This document shows positions 35,272-48,051 of a stretch of 64,000 bases of DNA, in pieces. Source of the DNA: Stagonosporopsis chrysanthemi (taxonomy: Eukaryota; Ascomycota; Dothideomycetes; Pleosporales; Didymellaceae); assembly GCA_022560025.1 (NCBI GenBank), contig JAFISE010000154.1, forward strand, positions 1-64,000. Reading direction: 5' to 3'. The notes under the pieces were generated by a model, which did no database searches, was not told the origin of the DNA, and saw only the letters and a program-made list of their open reading frames with translations. The translations under genes and the position numbers were made by a program. Position 1 is the first letter of the stretch, and each line of letters opens with the position of its first letter.

Positions 35272-36298
35272 ACGTAGGTGTATAGTAAGCACACTAGCTA
35301 AGCGAGCACGCTACTCTAATAAGCTGTTAGGACTACTAATCTTTAAGCTTTAATAGAATAACTACTAGACTTTACATTGCGTTTAAAAGAAGAGAGAATT
35401 AAAATTGTAACCTAAGCAACTAAAGAGCCCTAAATTCTAATGTACAGCACGCTGCTATTAGCTATAAACTATTCTAAAGGTAAATTAACCAGGAACAGGC
35501 TAGAACGCAATAAACACGTAATACTTACCCTAAGTTATTTAACCTTACTTAAGTAGAAGAGTAGACTCTTATAAAGTATATTAGGAAGCTAGCTTAACAA
35601 GCAAGGATCTAGCTTATAGCTTTATTAGTTAAAGGTATAGCTAATTAACTGCGTGCTGCATGCAACGCAGACTCTGTTAGCCTATAATAGGCCTTGAACT
35701 TTGTTAAACGTAAGCCTATAGTTAAATTGCAGATAGCTTAACAGGGGGATTACTAGAGACTCCTCTGCAGCTACTACCTAGGCGTTATTAGGCCCTAGTT
35801 TAACCTAGTACAGAACGTTAAGGCTAAGTGCAGTATCTTAGACAAACATACTTATAACTTTAACAAGACTAGCTTTAGAATAGGTATTAGAAACTTAACA
35901 GCAGCCTAAGTGCTGCAGCTTAAAGTATTAAGTAGAGCAGCTTCTAAGCGCGAATTATAGAAAAGAAAGTATATTTAGAAGGGCAGAGACCTGTTAAAGA
36001 AAGTAGCAGAGGACTTAATAGCCTAACGCAATGTTAAGGCGCAGGTTAAAAGAGAGAGTTATCAGGGTAGCCTTTAAATAAGTATAGGCAAGAGAGGCAA
36101 AGAGCACTATAAGCTCTATAAACAGGCTAGTTACAGCTTATATATATATAAAAAAGATATAGCAGAGGCTAGTAATTAATATTATATACTATAAGCTAAA
36201 GTACAGCATTATAGTGTTGTACTGTTATAATTTGTAGGCTTAACAGCTTGTTAGAGTAGCGCGCTTGCCTAGCTAGCATACTTGCTATACACTTACGT
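35272..36298 (+). mobile_element. Internally deleted pogo-like element of a second family
   Basis: Terminal inverted repeats of about 57 bp begin ACGTAGGTGTATAGTAAGC (left) and ACGTAAGTGTATAGCAAGT (right, reverse complement), with TA on both sides (35270-35271 and 36299-36300). At 1,027 bp it is roughly half the size of the other copies. A relic of the DETGF region is readable as YNFNKTSFRIG on the plus strand, after which the catalytic core is missing. The sequence is unlike the other pogo copies outside this motif, so it is a separate family, and this copy is non-autonomous. Confidence 0.75.
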
Positions 36299-36300
36299 TA

Positions 36301-39300
36301 AGTTTTAATTTAGATATAGCTAGAGTATATAGCACAACTTACTCTACTTACCTTTTATATAAGAGTACAGAATTTAATAGAAGTAGAGCTATATATATAG
36401 TAAATAATTAATATATAGTAATAGTAGGAATTTTTAAAGCTTACAAGACTAAGAAGTATTTTTATTATAGGCACTTAATTACTAATTAAGAAAAAAATTG
36501 TTAAAACTTATTCTTTACAAAAAGAACAGACTAAGGACCTGTTAGTTACAAATATTAAAATAAGTACAAGTTTTAATACAGATAATTTAGTTTAAGAAGC
36601 ACTTAAGAAGGCTAGTAAATTGCACATTGAATTTAACAATAGTCTTGAATAAAAAGTATTAATGTATTAGACTATAAGTTTAACTAGATTGTACTTATTA
36701 TATCTTTTATTTATCGAATATTGAAAGCGTAATTAATTTTTACTACTATTTATAATATAAGCTATTAATAGGCTGTAGTTTTAAAAAAAATAGATTAATA
36801 GTAAGCTCTTAGAGTTTTTAGACCTAGTTATCTTAGAAAAGAAGTCTTATAAGCACTACTTAAAGGTGTATAACATGTTTATATTTAAGAAACAATACAG
36901 CTTAAATTTAACTATTTTTTTACTATTAATACTACTAAAGCTATATTTTACTAACTTGAATAAAAATCTTCTTAGTTGTTTAATAATATCTCTTAGAATC
37001 TGTCTTATACATTAATATAATAAATAAGCAAGAAACAGTTAATAATTAGTTAAAAAGACTATTCTAGGAAATTGTTCTAATAAAACTCGGATTTTAAATT
37101 AAACTTTAAAACTATTAAAGTAAGAACTAGTTTTAAATTTTAGGTTTAAAGAAAACTTTGGGCGTGTATTATTAAGATTAATTAAAATTACAATATTGTA
37201 GTAGAACTATGAAATAGTTAATCACTTCGCAAAAAAGATAGAAGAAACTAGTATTAGACTTGTAACTCTACTACTATATATATATAAGAAAAATAGTAGA
37301 GCAGAATATACTACTAGAGAGCTAATTACAAGCTTAATAAAAATACAGACTAGTAGTAACTTAGTACTAAAAGTATAGCTAGAAGTTATAGAAGCAGCTA
37401 CCTACCTATATAGTATAACTCTGTTACTAGCTTAAGACTACTAAATCCTTAATAAAGTGTTTTTAAAGTACTTTAGAAGAACATATTATCTTAAGCAGAA
37501 AGAGTTTATAGAATTTAATGTCTCTTAGCTAATTTTAAACGAGATTTTACACTTATAGCTACAGAGCCTATCTTTTAGAAAAGAATTAAGTCGGTAAATA
37601 AAATAAACAACGATACAAAGTAAACTTAATAGCTAGAATAAGTAATACGTAGAAAATACGAGATTTAATATTCTCTAAGTATAGGTACTATTGCAGAGTT
37701 AAGTTATTACTACCTAGAATATTGTATTTAATAAATCTTAACTATATTAATACAACTATAAAGCTATTGCCTTTGTACATATATTATATAACAACAAATT
37801 AGTTAATTTAAGCTAGAATAATAACATACTATACTATAATAAGTAAGTAATAGAAGTACAGATAATTTAGTTGATAACTAATAGATACAGTAGAAGTAAA
37901 CGTATTTAGTCAGATTATAATAAGGCTAGCCTGCTTAATAAGAATAAATCTAAAGAAGAGAATCTTATTTTAGATAACTGTTTATCTAGCACTTATTTAA
38001 GAGGTTATAGAGGTTAGTTAGAATACACTAGTACTTTTACTCTAGGCGTAACCCTAATACTAGTTAATGTTAGTAAGTAAATAACTAAGACAGAGAGTTA
38101 AAATAATTATATATAAATAGAAAACTAATAGAAAGTGCTCTTGCTTATAAGAATTAGTTTGTCTAGCTCTAGGAACTAAAGTAGGTTACCTAGATTAAGG
38201 CAGGAGTACCTAGATAATCTTGCTAGTTAACCTAAAAATATTGTGTTTACTTTATTAGACAAAGTAAGTAATGTTCTATAGAGGTTAAGTAAATACCTAA
38301 GAAGTCAAGCACTAAAATTAAATAGATTAACTATAGTAAGTCTATAAGCTAACCTATAGAAAACTAAGATTTACTAATTATATAGACAGTAGAGTACAAA
38401 GTAATATTGATATAGTAACTAATAGCTTAATATACGACGGTATGTAGTACTAAAGTTTCTATACTAATCTAAATCTAAGAACTAAGTAGACTTAAGATTA
38501 GCAATCTAGCTATTAGACTATAAATATAGTTACTATTGTAGCTATAAGTAGAGATTATATTAATAAGAAAAGAGAATAGATAACTTTAATCTTTAAAAAC
38601 AATTTACTTTTGCCTGTAACTACTTAGAAAAAGCTCTTATTGCATCTACTAAAACTACTTTCTCGAACTATATCAAGAAATAAGATGTTAATGCTAAAGC
38701 TAAAGGATTTATAAAAAAATCCTCATAATAAATTATAATTCTTAGCTTCTGCTATTAAAGTAGATGTAAACCTAAAAATCTGACTAAGATAAAAACTTTT
38801 ACTAATACAAAGTAGAAATTGTTATTAAAAGTAGTTTTAAAGATGTAAGAATATAAAGCTTAATCTTTACAATAACTCTTGCAATAAGATTGATTTAAAT
38901 AGTAATAGCTATTACTTTTTAACTTAGTTTTAAAGTACTTAAATTTAATAAAATCAAAGTACTTTAAAACTGTCTAATTACTTTAGATAATTGAGCAATA
39001 AATAATGTTCTTGATTAGTCTGAAAAAAACAAAGATAGTGTAAAGCTTATCTAAGGAATCTTAATACCTAAGAAATTACTACCTCTATAGTATAAAGACT
39101 CCTAAGCTATACTCTAATATTTGATCCTAAGTACTTATAAGAAAATGTCTTGCCTACTTATATATAATTGCAAAGTCTATGTTCTATTCTATATTAAGAA
39201 TATACTTCTTTTCTTATATAAACTATGTAAATACAAAGCTATAAAAATTTAATGTTATTTCAGAAGTAAGTATAAGACTAAGGTATTACTAGGTATTTTA

Positions 39301-39398
39301 TAATTTAGTAAAGTAAAACATATAAGAGACTGTTATTAACTGTCTATTATACTTCTTTACAGTATAAAGACTAAGATATAATGTATATAAAATATATA
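36301..39398. other. AT-rich DNA, 3.1 kb, elements not resolved
   Basis: Stop codons in all frames and TA-rich throughout. It could contain polymerase remnants of a retroelement, because a gag-like zinc knuckle on the minus strand lies further right at 41.69 kb, but I found no reverse transcriptase motif I can defend. Confidence 0.4.
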
Positions 39399-39399
39399 T

Positions 39400-41256
39400 A
39401 CTTTACACACTTTATACGTAAGTTAGCTAATAAGCAAGGAAGCTACTTTAATTAAGCCTCTACTAAAACCTAACCTATTATAGCCTAAAATACTATACTT
39501 TAAAATTTTACAGCAGACTATAGTATATAATGTTATTTAGAGACTACTTCTATATTAATCTTGTATATTTGTATATTGTAGCTAGTATAATTGCACCTTC
39601 TACAACGCCTTTAAGTTAGCTTACTCTCTTAAGCATGTACCTGCTTCTTTAGCTTCTTTCTAATACTACGTGCCTTACACTCTTTTATAGCTGCTAGTTG
39701 CTGCCTATTTCTAACTATTAGAGTCTCTTCCTTCTAAACCTACTTTCTTTTGTGTTATTATTGTTTTATAGCAGCATTATTAGCTGCTTAAAGCTTGCTA
39801 CTTTCCTGTTAGGCTAAAAATAGCTTGTAGGGTAGAACTATTCCCCTCTTTGCACAGTGCTTATGCGCCCTTAGAACATACTTTAGTAAGTTACTCTGCT
39901 ACTTTTTATACTTCTCTTAAATTAGAGTTAATTGCAACCTTAATTCTAGAGTATTGCTAGAAGTTTGCAACTACTAGAGCTTACTATTAGTAGAAAGTAG
40001 TAGTAATAGAGTCTGCAGCTTTATATTAAGAGTTAAAGCAACCTATTCTAGATTAAGAAAGACAAATCTAGCACTAAAGAACTCTTTTTAGATATTGCTA
40101 AGAGTAAATACTATATTATAAGGTCCTCTAAAGTATAGAGAGAACCTAGTCTTTATAAGGTAAGTAATCTAGTTGTATATAAGCGTTTAAGCTTAGTGCT
40201 GATATACCTGCTTTAAAAAAGTAAAACAACCTAATATAAGTAGCTATAGGAGCTACACTAAGTAAAAAGGTATATGTATAGTAACAGTCTTATTATCTTT
40301 ATAGTATTGCTAGAATAAGAGCAAGTTATAGCTCTTATAGCTATTAATAACTAGTAGTTAGTAGTTACTAATAGTTTGCTTCTTTATATGCGTATTAAAG
40401 TGCTTTAATTCCTTAAAACTAAGGCGATTAGTATTCTAGGTATTACTAGAGACTTTAATAACCTAATTCTAGAGCAGGTCTTTTTTTTTATAGTAGCTAG
40501 AGAGGAAGTAGTATACTTTAAAGATAATAAAGAGCAGAATAGCCTACTCTTTTGTATTAATAGTCTATATAACTCTTGTCTACTGCTAGTTGCCTTGCTA
40601 GACAATCTTTAGCCTTCCTTGTCTCTCTAAAGCTACAATTACTTCTTTTAAAGAGATCTAGCGTGTTATAAAGCTTGTCTTATTAAAGTTATAATTATTA
40701 TTATTGTTTTATATGCTAATATTAGCTACTAGGCTAAACTAGCTCTATACAACCTCTAAACCTTTGTAAAGAGCTTACTTATAGTTATATCTGTAGTTAA
40801 ACTTTGCTTTAAGCTCTAGCTAACGCTTTACAAACACACTAGGCTAGTTTATACTAATAGAGCCTAGATTGCGCTTAGTACGTAGAAAATTAGCTATAGT
40901 AGCAATATCTACTAGCTAGGGGCTCAATCCTTATATATCTAGCTTAAGTATGTACTTAACAATTATCTTCTTCTTGTTATTATTTAACTTCTGTAAGTTA
41001 AGCATAGTATTACCTTATAGAGGTTATATAGTATGTTAATAGCTTAGTATGCTTTAAAGCACTTTATAGATAGCTATAGTATATTACTAAGAGAGATTTA
41101 TGTCTTGTTTAAGACCTTAAAGCATAAGCTATATCTAAACTTATTAACACATGTTAATAACAGTTTATTGCTAAGATAATAGTATAAAAAGAGTACTTTA
41201 GTAGAGGTTTTGCAAAACTAGCTTCTTTGCCTATAAGCTTGCTTAATTATAGGTTA
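39400..41256 (-). mobile_element. RIP-mutated pogo-like transposon (copy H)
   Basis: Colinear with copy A over its whole length and closest to it in sequence. The termini are eroded, so both ends are approximate. The transposase relic is on the minus strand. At about 40.92 kb it shows the uninterrupted version of the site where the MITE sits in copy A. Confidence 0.75.
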
Positions 41257-43669
41257 TATTATTTCTAATTATATACTGCCTTGTAGTATAATATACATTT
41301 GTTTGACTTATAATTAGCAATAGTGATCTAGTGTTCTTGTCTTTCTAGGCGTTAGTTAAAGACTTAAATTATCTTATTATAGTTATTTTTTAAATACAAG
41401 TACTTAGTATATATACTTTGCTTATTAGATTAGTTAGTGTATAATTATATTACGTCTATATAGCAAAGGTACTCTGCTTTAGACACTTTATTTATCTTTG
41501 TTAAGTACAATCTATCTGTTATCTGTCTTAAGTTCTGTCTTAAGATCTTCTATAAGATATTCTTTATCTTTAGTAACTATTTTATATTTACTAGTATTAG
41601 CAGAGTCTATCTTGCTAGTAATTATATTATGCTACTGCCTAACCTTGTTCTTGCTTTAGTAGTCTTAAGTATAGTAGCCTTGTCTACTACAGCTATAACA
41701 AGTTATTAAAGGCTTGTTACTTTCTTTACTACTCTTGTCTCTGCTATTATGTTATTTAAGCTCTTTGTTAAGATTATAGAAGTCTATATGCTTAAGACTG
41801 TAATAGTTGCTAGTTCTAGTATAGATAGTCTTAACGTTCTATTTAATGTTATTAATATCTTCTATCTATTTCTTAACCTTGTCTACGGCTTGTCTTATAG
41901 TATACAATTAAAAGTATAGCTAAATCTATTTCAAGGCTTAGTTATACTTATAACAAGCTACAAAGATAACTTACTAGACTTTAATTATTTTCTGTCTCTT
42001 AAAGGTAAAGGACAAGTCTTACTAGAGTAGCTGTTTATTTAGCTTGTTACAGTCTTTATAGTAGAGGTTAGGCTTATTAAAAGAGATTATATTACTTCTA
42101 GGAGCTACAAGATATATAAGTAGAGCTTTATTTAAGCTACTTAGAGTAGCTTAGTTTTCTAAGGTAGTAGATATCTTAGAGGTATTTAAAATATCAAGGT
42201 TGTACTTTAAGCAAAGCTTGTAAGTACTATTTAACTAGTTCTTAGAGATAAATATAGTTATAAGAGGCTAAAAGAGTTTATAGTTAGGAGCATAGTAATA
42301 ATCTGTTAGTCTTAAAAGCTAAGAGTAATAATAAGCAGTACAGAGTAGACTATTAAGCTTTACAGTTAAGTTAAGATCTAAAAACTTAGATTGTTGTTTA
42401 GGTTAAATACAAACTGTAAGAGTTATGTTTCTATTTGCTATATACTACTAAGTAAGAGATACTTGTAAGCAAGTTACTAGAGTTAGTCGAATAGAACAAG
42501 GGTGTTACCTAAAGACAAGTAGCATTGTACTCTCTCTATTAACAAGCAGGAGTTATATATATTATACTTATTAATAAGCAAGTTATATAAGACTAAATAG
42601 TTAGTATTGTCTATACTAAGTACTATTTTAATTTTAAAGGTAGAAGTCTAGTTAGTAATTACTTATTACTATACTATCTGCCTCTAGGTAACAATACTCT
42701 AAGATACAAAACAAGGCTAGAGTTTTTAATCCTTCTTCTAGAGACAATAATAGAAAGAAAACTATGTTTATTAATTCTTTTATTATGTTTGTTAGTCTTT
42801 ATATAGCTTCTTATTGCCTTAAGCTTGCTCTAAGAACTACCTTTACACTAGTAAGTACCTATAATTATTTCGTAAGTAGAGCTTGTTTATTTTCTTAGTA
42901 TTGTCTTAATAACAGATTAACAAATACTACTTATATTAGTTATAGATATTAGAGTTACCTAGGTTACAACTCTACTTATAATCTTACTATTTTAAGTTAT
43001 TAGAAGTAGTTATCTTTCTTTAGCTATCCTAATCTCTTACCTCTAGCTAGTTTTAGTCTAGATACCTAGCTTAGAATGTTTTAAAAACCTTTTTAGCGAA
43101 ACCTAGCTGCTGCTTCTATTACAGCCCTACTAACTGCTCTATAGGCTTTTATTAAGCAGCCTTTTAGATTGTCTAGTAGTCTATGTTAGGTTTTGTAGCT
43201 TGCTCTTACTCTAAGTTAATCTATTTATAGTCTTTCTAGTTATATTATCTTAGAGCTAGATATTTTAGACTTCTATAACAGTATAAATATTTTATTCTAC
43301 TATCCTCTTCTTAGTTTTAACTCTGTAAATACTAAAACTAATTGTTATTCTATTATAGTTACTACTCCTTAATATTGACTTTTTCCTCCTAATCTTAGCA
43401 AGGAGTTAAACTTTAATAATCTGTCTTCTTAGACTAATTTTAAGCAGATAGTTACTAAAGAGAAGTAACACAAGAAGGATAAGTTAGCAAAGAAGAAAGG
43501 ATTAAAAGAGTAGATCAATTAGTCTATTCTGTGCTTGCACTTGTAAAGTATTAGAATAGACATACAATATTAGTTAAAAAGGTTTCCTTTTGGTTTCTAC
43601 TCCTTAGAGACTTATTCTCTTTGTAGCAATCTAATACTTTATAACAATAGGTATCCTAATAACATTACT
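41257..43669 (-). mobile_element. Retroelement remnant with a gag-type zinc knuckle
   Basis: On the minus strand around 41.66-41.71 kb a translated stretch reads TCYSCSRQGYYT followed two codons later by D-Y. If the first Tyr after Gly and the last Tyr are RIP changes of His and Cys, this is the CX2CX4HX4C knuckle of LTR-retrotransposon gag proteins. The surrounding 2.4 kb is AT-rich and unreadable. Superfamily, LTRs and borders were not found. It is a different element from the Gypsy copy at 45.8 kb, whose knuckle is on the plus strand. Confidence 0.4.
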
Positions 43670-45233
43670 ATTACTACGCGCCCTAAACTCTGTTAGAGCT
43701 CCTAATTGCTAGCTCTTCTTAACTATTGAGTTATTTCTACTCTAACTCGCTTTCTTTTATATAATTTATATTACATAGCAGCTTTATTATCTACTTTAGG
43801 CTTATAGAAATATTTTTATACAAGTATAAGCTTATATAATAAAATAGCTCTCTTCTTTACATAGTACTTTATTATACTAACAACAGAATTTAGTAAGCTG
43901 CCTTACTTCTTCTTTTACTTGTCTTATATTAGAGTTAATTGCAACTTAAATTCTAGAGTACTAATAGAGAATAGTAGTAATAGAGTGCGCAGCTTTATAT
44001 TTAAAGCTTATCTAACCTGTTCTAGGCTTAGTAAGACTAGTCTTGTACCTTAGAACTCTTTTAAGGTTTTGCTAGAAGTTATTACAGTATAATAAGCGAA
44101 TATAAAATACAGTAAAAACTTCTTTTTTATAATACAGTTGATCTAATTTTATATAAGTATTTTAGCTTAGTGCCTGTACGTATTGTTTAAAGCAGTAAAA
44201 CAACCTATATAAAGAGGCTATTTAAGGTGTAATAATAAAAAAAGTAGATAGAGAGTAAATGTCTAACTATCTTCATAGTCTTACTAGAATTTAAGAGAGT
44301 TGTAGCTCTTATAGCTATTGATAACAAGCAGACAGTAGCTGCTAACAGTACACTGCTTTGTATGCCTATTAAAGTGCTCTATCTAGTCTAGACTAAGCTT
44401 GTTAGTAGTTTAGCGGTTATTAGAGACTCTAATAACCTAGTTTTAAGGCAGATCTTCTTCTTTATACTAGATAGAAATGTCTTTTAAGATAAAGAAAGCT
44501 AGAATAGCCTATTCTTTAGTATTAATACCTGCTATAGCTAAAGCCTACTCTTAGTTGCCTAGCTAGACTGTCTTTAGCTAACCTTGTTGTTCTAAAGCTG
44601 TAACAACTACCTCTTAGAAGATCTAGCCTATTATAAAGCTAGTCTTATTAAAGCCATATATCTCTTTATCTTAGATACTATACTTAGCTTTATTATTAGC
44701 TACTAGGCTAATCTAGTACTATAAGACTTTAGAATCTTTATAGAGAGCTCTCTTATACTTGTACTTATAATAAAACTTACCTTTAAGCTCTAGGTGTTGC
44801 TTAACAAATGTACTAGGCTTGTTTACACTAATAGGGCCTAGATTGTGCTTAGCACACAAAGAATTAGCTATAGTAGCTATCTCTAAGAACTAAGAGCTAA
44901 ATTCTTATATATTTATCTTAAAAATATATTAAACAATTACTCTTCTCTTTTTATTATCTAACTTCTATAGATTAGCTATAGAACTAATGTATAAAGGTTA
45001 TTCTGTATATTAGCTCCTTAGTGTCTTTTATAGGACTCTGTAGATAGCTTTAGTACGTTGCTAGAAGAAAGTTGCGTCTTGTGTAAGAGCTTAGAGTGTA
45101 AGCTGTACCTAATCTTCTTTTAACATGTCTTAATAGTATTATTAAAGAGGTATTAGTATATAGAGAGTAATGTAATAAAGAGTTAGAAAAGATAAGCAGG
45201 TTGCTTAGTAAGCAGCTTCTCTGTAGAGCATGT
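43670..45233 (-). mobile_element. RIP-mutated pogo-like transposon (copy G), 3'-truncated
   Basis: Colinear with the other pogo copies from the C-terminal coding region (43.67 kb) to the 5' end at 45233, which is followed by TA. The inverted repeat expected on the left is missing, so the transposase C-terminal end and 3' terminus are lost. Minus-strand orientation. Confidence 0.75.
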
Positions 45234-45418
45234 TACTTCTTTATAATCTTGTTCTATAGCCTTTTACCTCTATATTTATAGTCTTTTAAGTATATTAAAA
45301 AGATATTGTTTATGTAGAATAGTACTAGTACTTTTCTTTCTAGACTAAAGAATAGGCAAGGTTTTTTTTTAAATACTTTAAGCCCTAGTTCCTTTAGTAT
45401 TCTAGCAAACTCTTGATA

Positions 45419-45756
45419 ACATACCTTATAGGCAAGTAAGCTAATAAGTAAGCAAGCTACTTCTACTAAGCCTCTACTAAAGTAATCTTTCTATACTGAT
45501 ATCTTAATAACTACCTATTATTAACGCGTCTTAAGAAGTTTAGATATAGCTTACGCTTTAAGCTCTTAAACAAGACGTAAATCTCTTCTAGTTACACGCT
45601 GCAGCTATCTATATAGTGCCTTAAAGCACGCTAAGCTATTAATATACTAGACAATCTTTACACAGTAATAATACACTTAACTTGTAAGACTAAGATAATA
45701 ATAAGAAGAGGATAATTATTAAGTATATACTTAAGCTAGATACACAAGGATTTAGC
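45419..45756 (+). mobile_element. 5' part of a pogo-like element (copy I) cut by the Gypsy LTR
   Basis: Starts ACATACCTTATAGGC after TA and follows the first 340 bp of copy C, then is interrupted at 45756 by the Gypsy 5' LTR. The remainder of copy I is not found right of the Gypsy element, which implies later deletion or rearrangement. Confidence 0.75.
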
Positions 45757-46035
45757 TGTAAGAACAAGCCTAGTTCTTAAAAGCCTACCTTACACTACCT
45801 AACAACTACCTAACTTAGATCAGTCTTCTAACTACTCCTTAGTATAGTCTTCTCTAAGCTTCTAGGTATAAGAAAAGAAGCCTCTATAGAGTTTAGATAG
45901 ATAGTTTTAAAGTATTCTCTTATACAAGACCTATAGGAATAGAGATCTAGTCCTGTAGTTTATCTTAGTGCTTCTATACACTTTATAGCAGATACCTATG
46001 CCTTTTAGACTCTTCTAGCATCCTGTGTTGTTATA
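45757..46035 (+). repeat. 5' LTR of the Gypsy element (279 bp)
   Basis: Begins TGTAAGAACAAGCC and ends TGTGTTGTTATA (a C>T variant of ...TTACA). It matches the solo copy at 26800-27077 in reverse complement. Confidence 0.85.
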
Positions 46036-47807
46036 TTATACTTTAAAACTTGTCCTAGCTAGTAACAGCCTTATAATAATATTACTACAGTTTTGTTTAG
46101 TTATTTGTATAAGCGTAGCTAGAGTCTGCATTATACTAGAACTGTACAAGTCTTTAAATTATTTATACTATAGTTAAGATTCTAGAGATCTTCTAACAAC
46201 TAAAGCCTATAGGTTTAGAACTTTCTATAACCTACTACTTTAGGATTAACTTTAGAAAAGCTGCGTCAGATTGCGCTAATGTAGATACTTAGAGACTATT
46301 AACAACCTACCTAATTTAGATACAACTTTAATATTAAGAAATCTATTAAGACCTACTACTTAGTCCTAGAACTAGTTAGAGGCTAGACGCCTTTAGGGCC
46401 CTGTATTAGTATAACTGTCTGCTGCTAACAATAGATATAATTTAGAGCTATTCTACTATAATCTCTTACAAGAGATAGCCTAACTACAGCAGAAACTTGC
46501 TTAGTTACGTGCTAGTCTTGCTCTAGCAGATTGCCCTCTACTTACAACAGAAACACTACTAATAGGTGTACTATATTAATCTACTATAAGGTAGCTATCT
46601 AAAGCTAGCTTAGTACTTATAGTACGTAAGAAGCTCTTTACAAGGACTGCTAATATTAAGGTTCTTACTAATAGAAGTAACTCTGCCTTTTAGTAATAGT
46701 AAATCTTTATTTAAGACTAACTGAATATTAATACAGACTACTATTAGAGTGTACGTGCCTGTATAGCCTTTATCTAGAGTTACACCTCTAGATTAGCTAA
46801 AGAATACTTAGAACCTTAGTACCTCTCTAACAATAAGATAGACTGTTTTTACACTACAGAAGAGATAATTACACTTCTTAAGACGTACTTTGTTATTAGG
46901 AACAAGTAGGTACAAAGCTAAGCAGCTTTTAATAAACTCTAAATAGAAATACTAGAAGCTTTCTTTACTTTTAAGAGCTGCTTTCTTAGTACAGCTATTA
47001 AAAGAAAGATACTCTAATTAGAATAATCTTACTATATATAGACTAAAATCTTGCTAAGTCTTTAAGTACTTAATCTAGGCTTTAAGTAGTAATAGCATTA
47101 TTTCATCTTTTAAATAGCAGAACACCTAAGAAACAACTCTACTATACTAACTAATACTGCTTTACAACTTCTAAGATTAATAAGAACCTACTAGTTAGAG
47201 TTAAAACAGACCTCTTTTACAACAGGTTAACAAGATTACTTCTCTCCTAGCTAATCTACTTACTTTGCCTGCAGTACTTCTATACTCTGCTAACTCTCTA
47301 ATATACCTATACTAGTAAAGGAAATAACTCTAGAAGCTTGCTACAACTATAAGAAGCTAGGACACTTTGCTAAGGATTGTATAGTACTCTATATGTACAA
47401 AATTAAGGTAGAGCAGAAAGACTTTGTTAATGCTGAAGAAGACTTTAACAAGACTAATACAATTTCTATAGGAAACAGTCCTGCCTAAGAGGATTATTCT
47501 ACCTAGGCCTAAACTAATATAACTTATCTAACCTTTTATTATCTTATTAGTTTAGCAGACCTTATTTCCTTACTAATACTATCTTCTTTAACTAAAAGCT
47601 TAGTGTTTAACTCTGCTTATTAGTTAATACTAGTGCCTAAGAGTTTTTGTTTTTAAATTCTAATATAGTATATTCTATTTCTATTTCTCTCTATAAACCT
47701 ATCTAAAAACTACCTTTCTAAGTCTAGGTTAAAGAGTTCTAGAATTAAATTACCTCTTCTCTAACCTAGTATATATAGTTAAATCTTATAGTTAATAGAT
47801 AGAAAGT

Positions 47808-48051
47808 TGTTACAAGCTCGGCTAGTTAGCTTAAGCTTAATTAGATAGCTTACCTATAAGGTGCTTGTTTGTTTAGCTTACTACTAAGAAGCTCTAAGCT
47901 TCTTGCTTAAGTACTTACGTGCGCAGCTTAGCTACAAACACGTGACTACTGAATATTTCCTTTGTATATAATAACATTTCGTCTAATCTATAGTAAAGGT
48001 ACTAATTATTTAATTTAATTACTAGAGTAGAGTTGTACAAGCTTAATAACA
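47808..48051 (+). repeat. Solo LTR (244 bp), RIP-mutated copy
   Basis: Flanked by the perfect 5-bp repeat AAAGT (47803-47807 and 48052-48056) and inserted into the Gypsy internal region. Same length as the LTR at 32811; the differences are almost all C>T or G>A on one strand or the other. Confidence 0.88.

Noticed and set aside
40405..40605. The only frame of more than 60 codons in the AT-rich block.
   Set aside because: It lies inside pogo copy H out of register with the transposase motifs and is a chance gap between stops.
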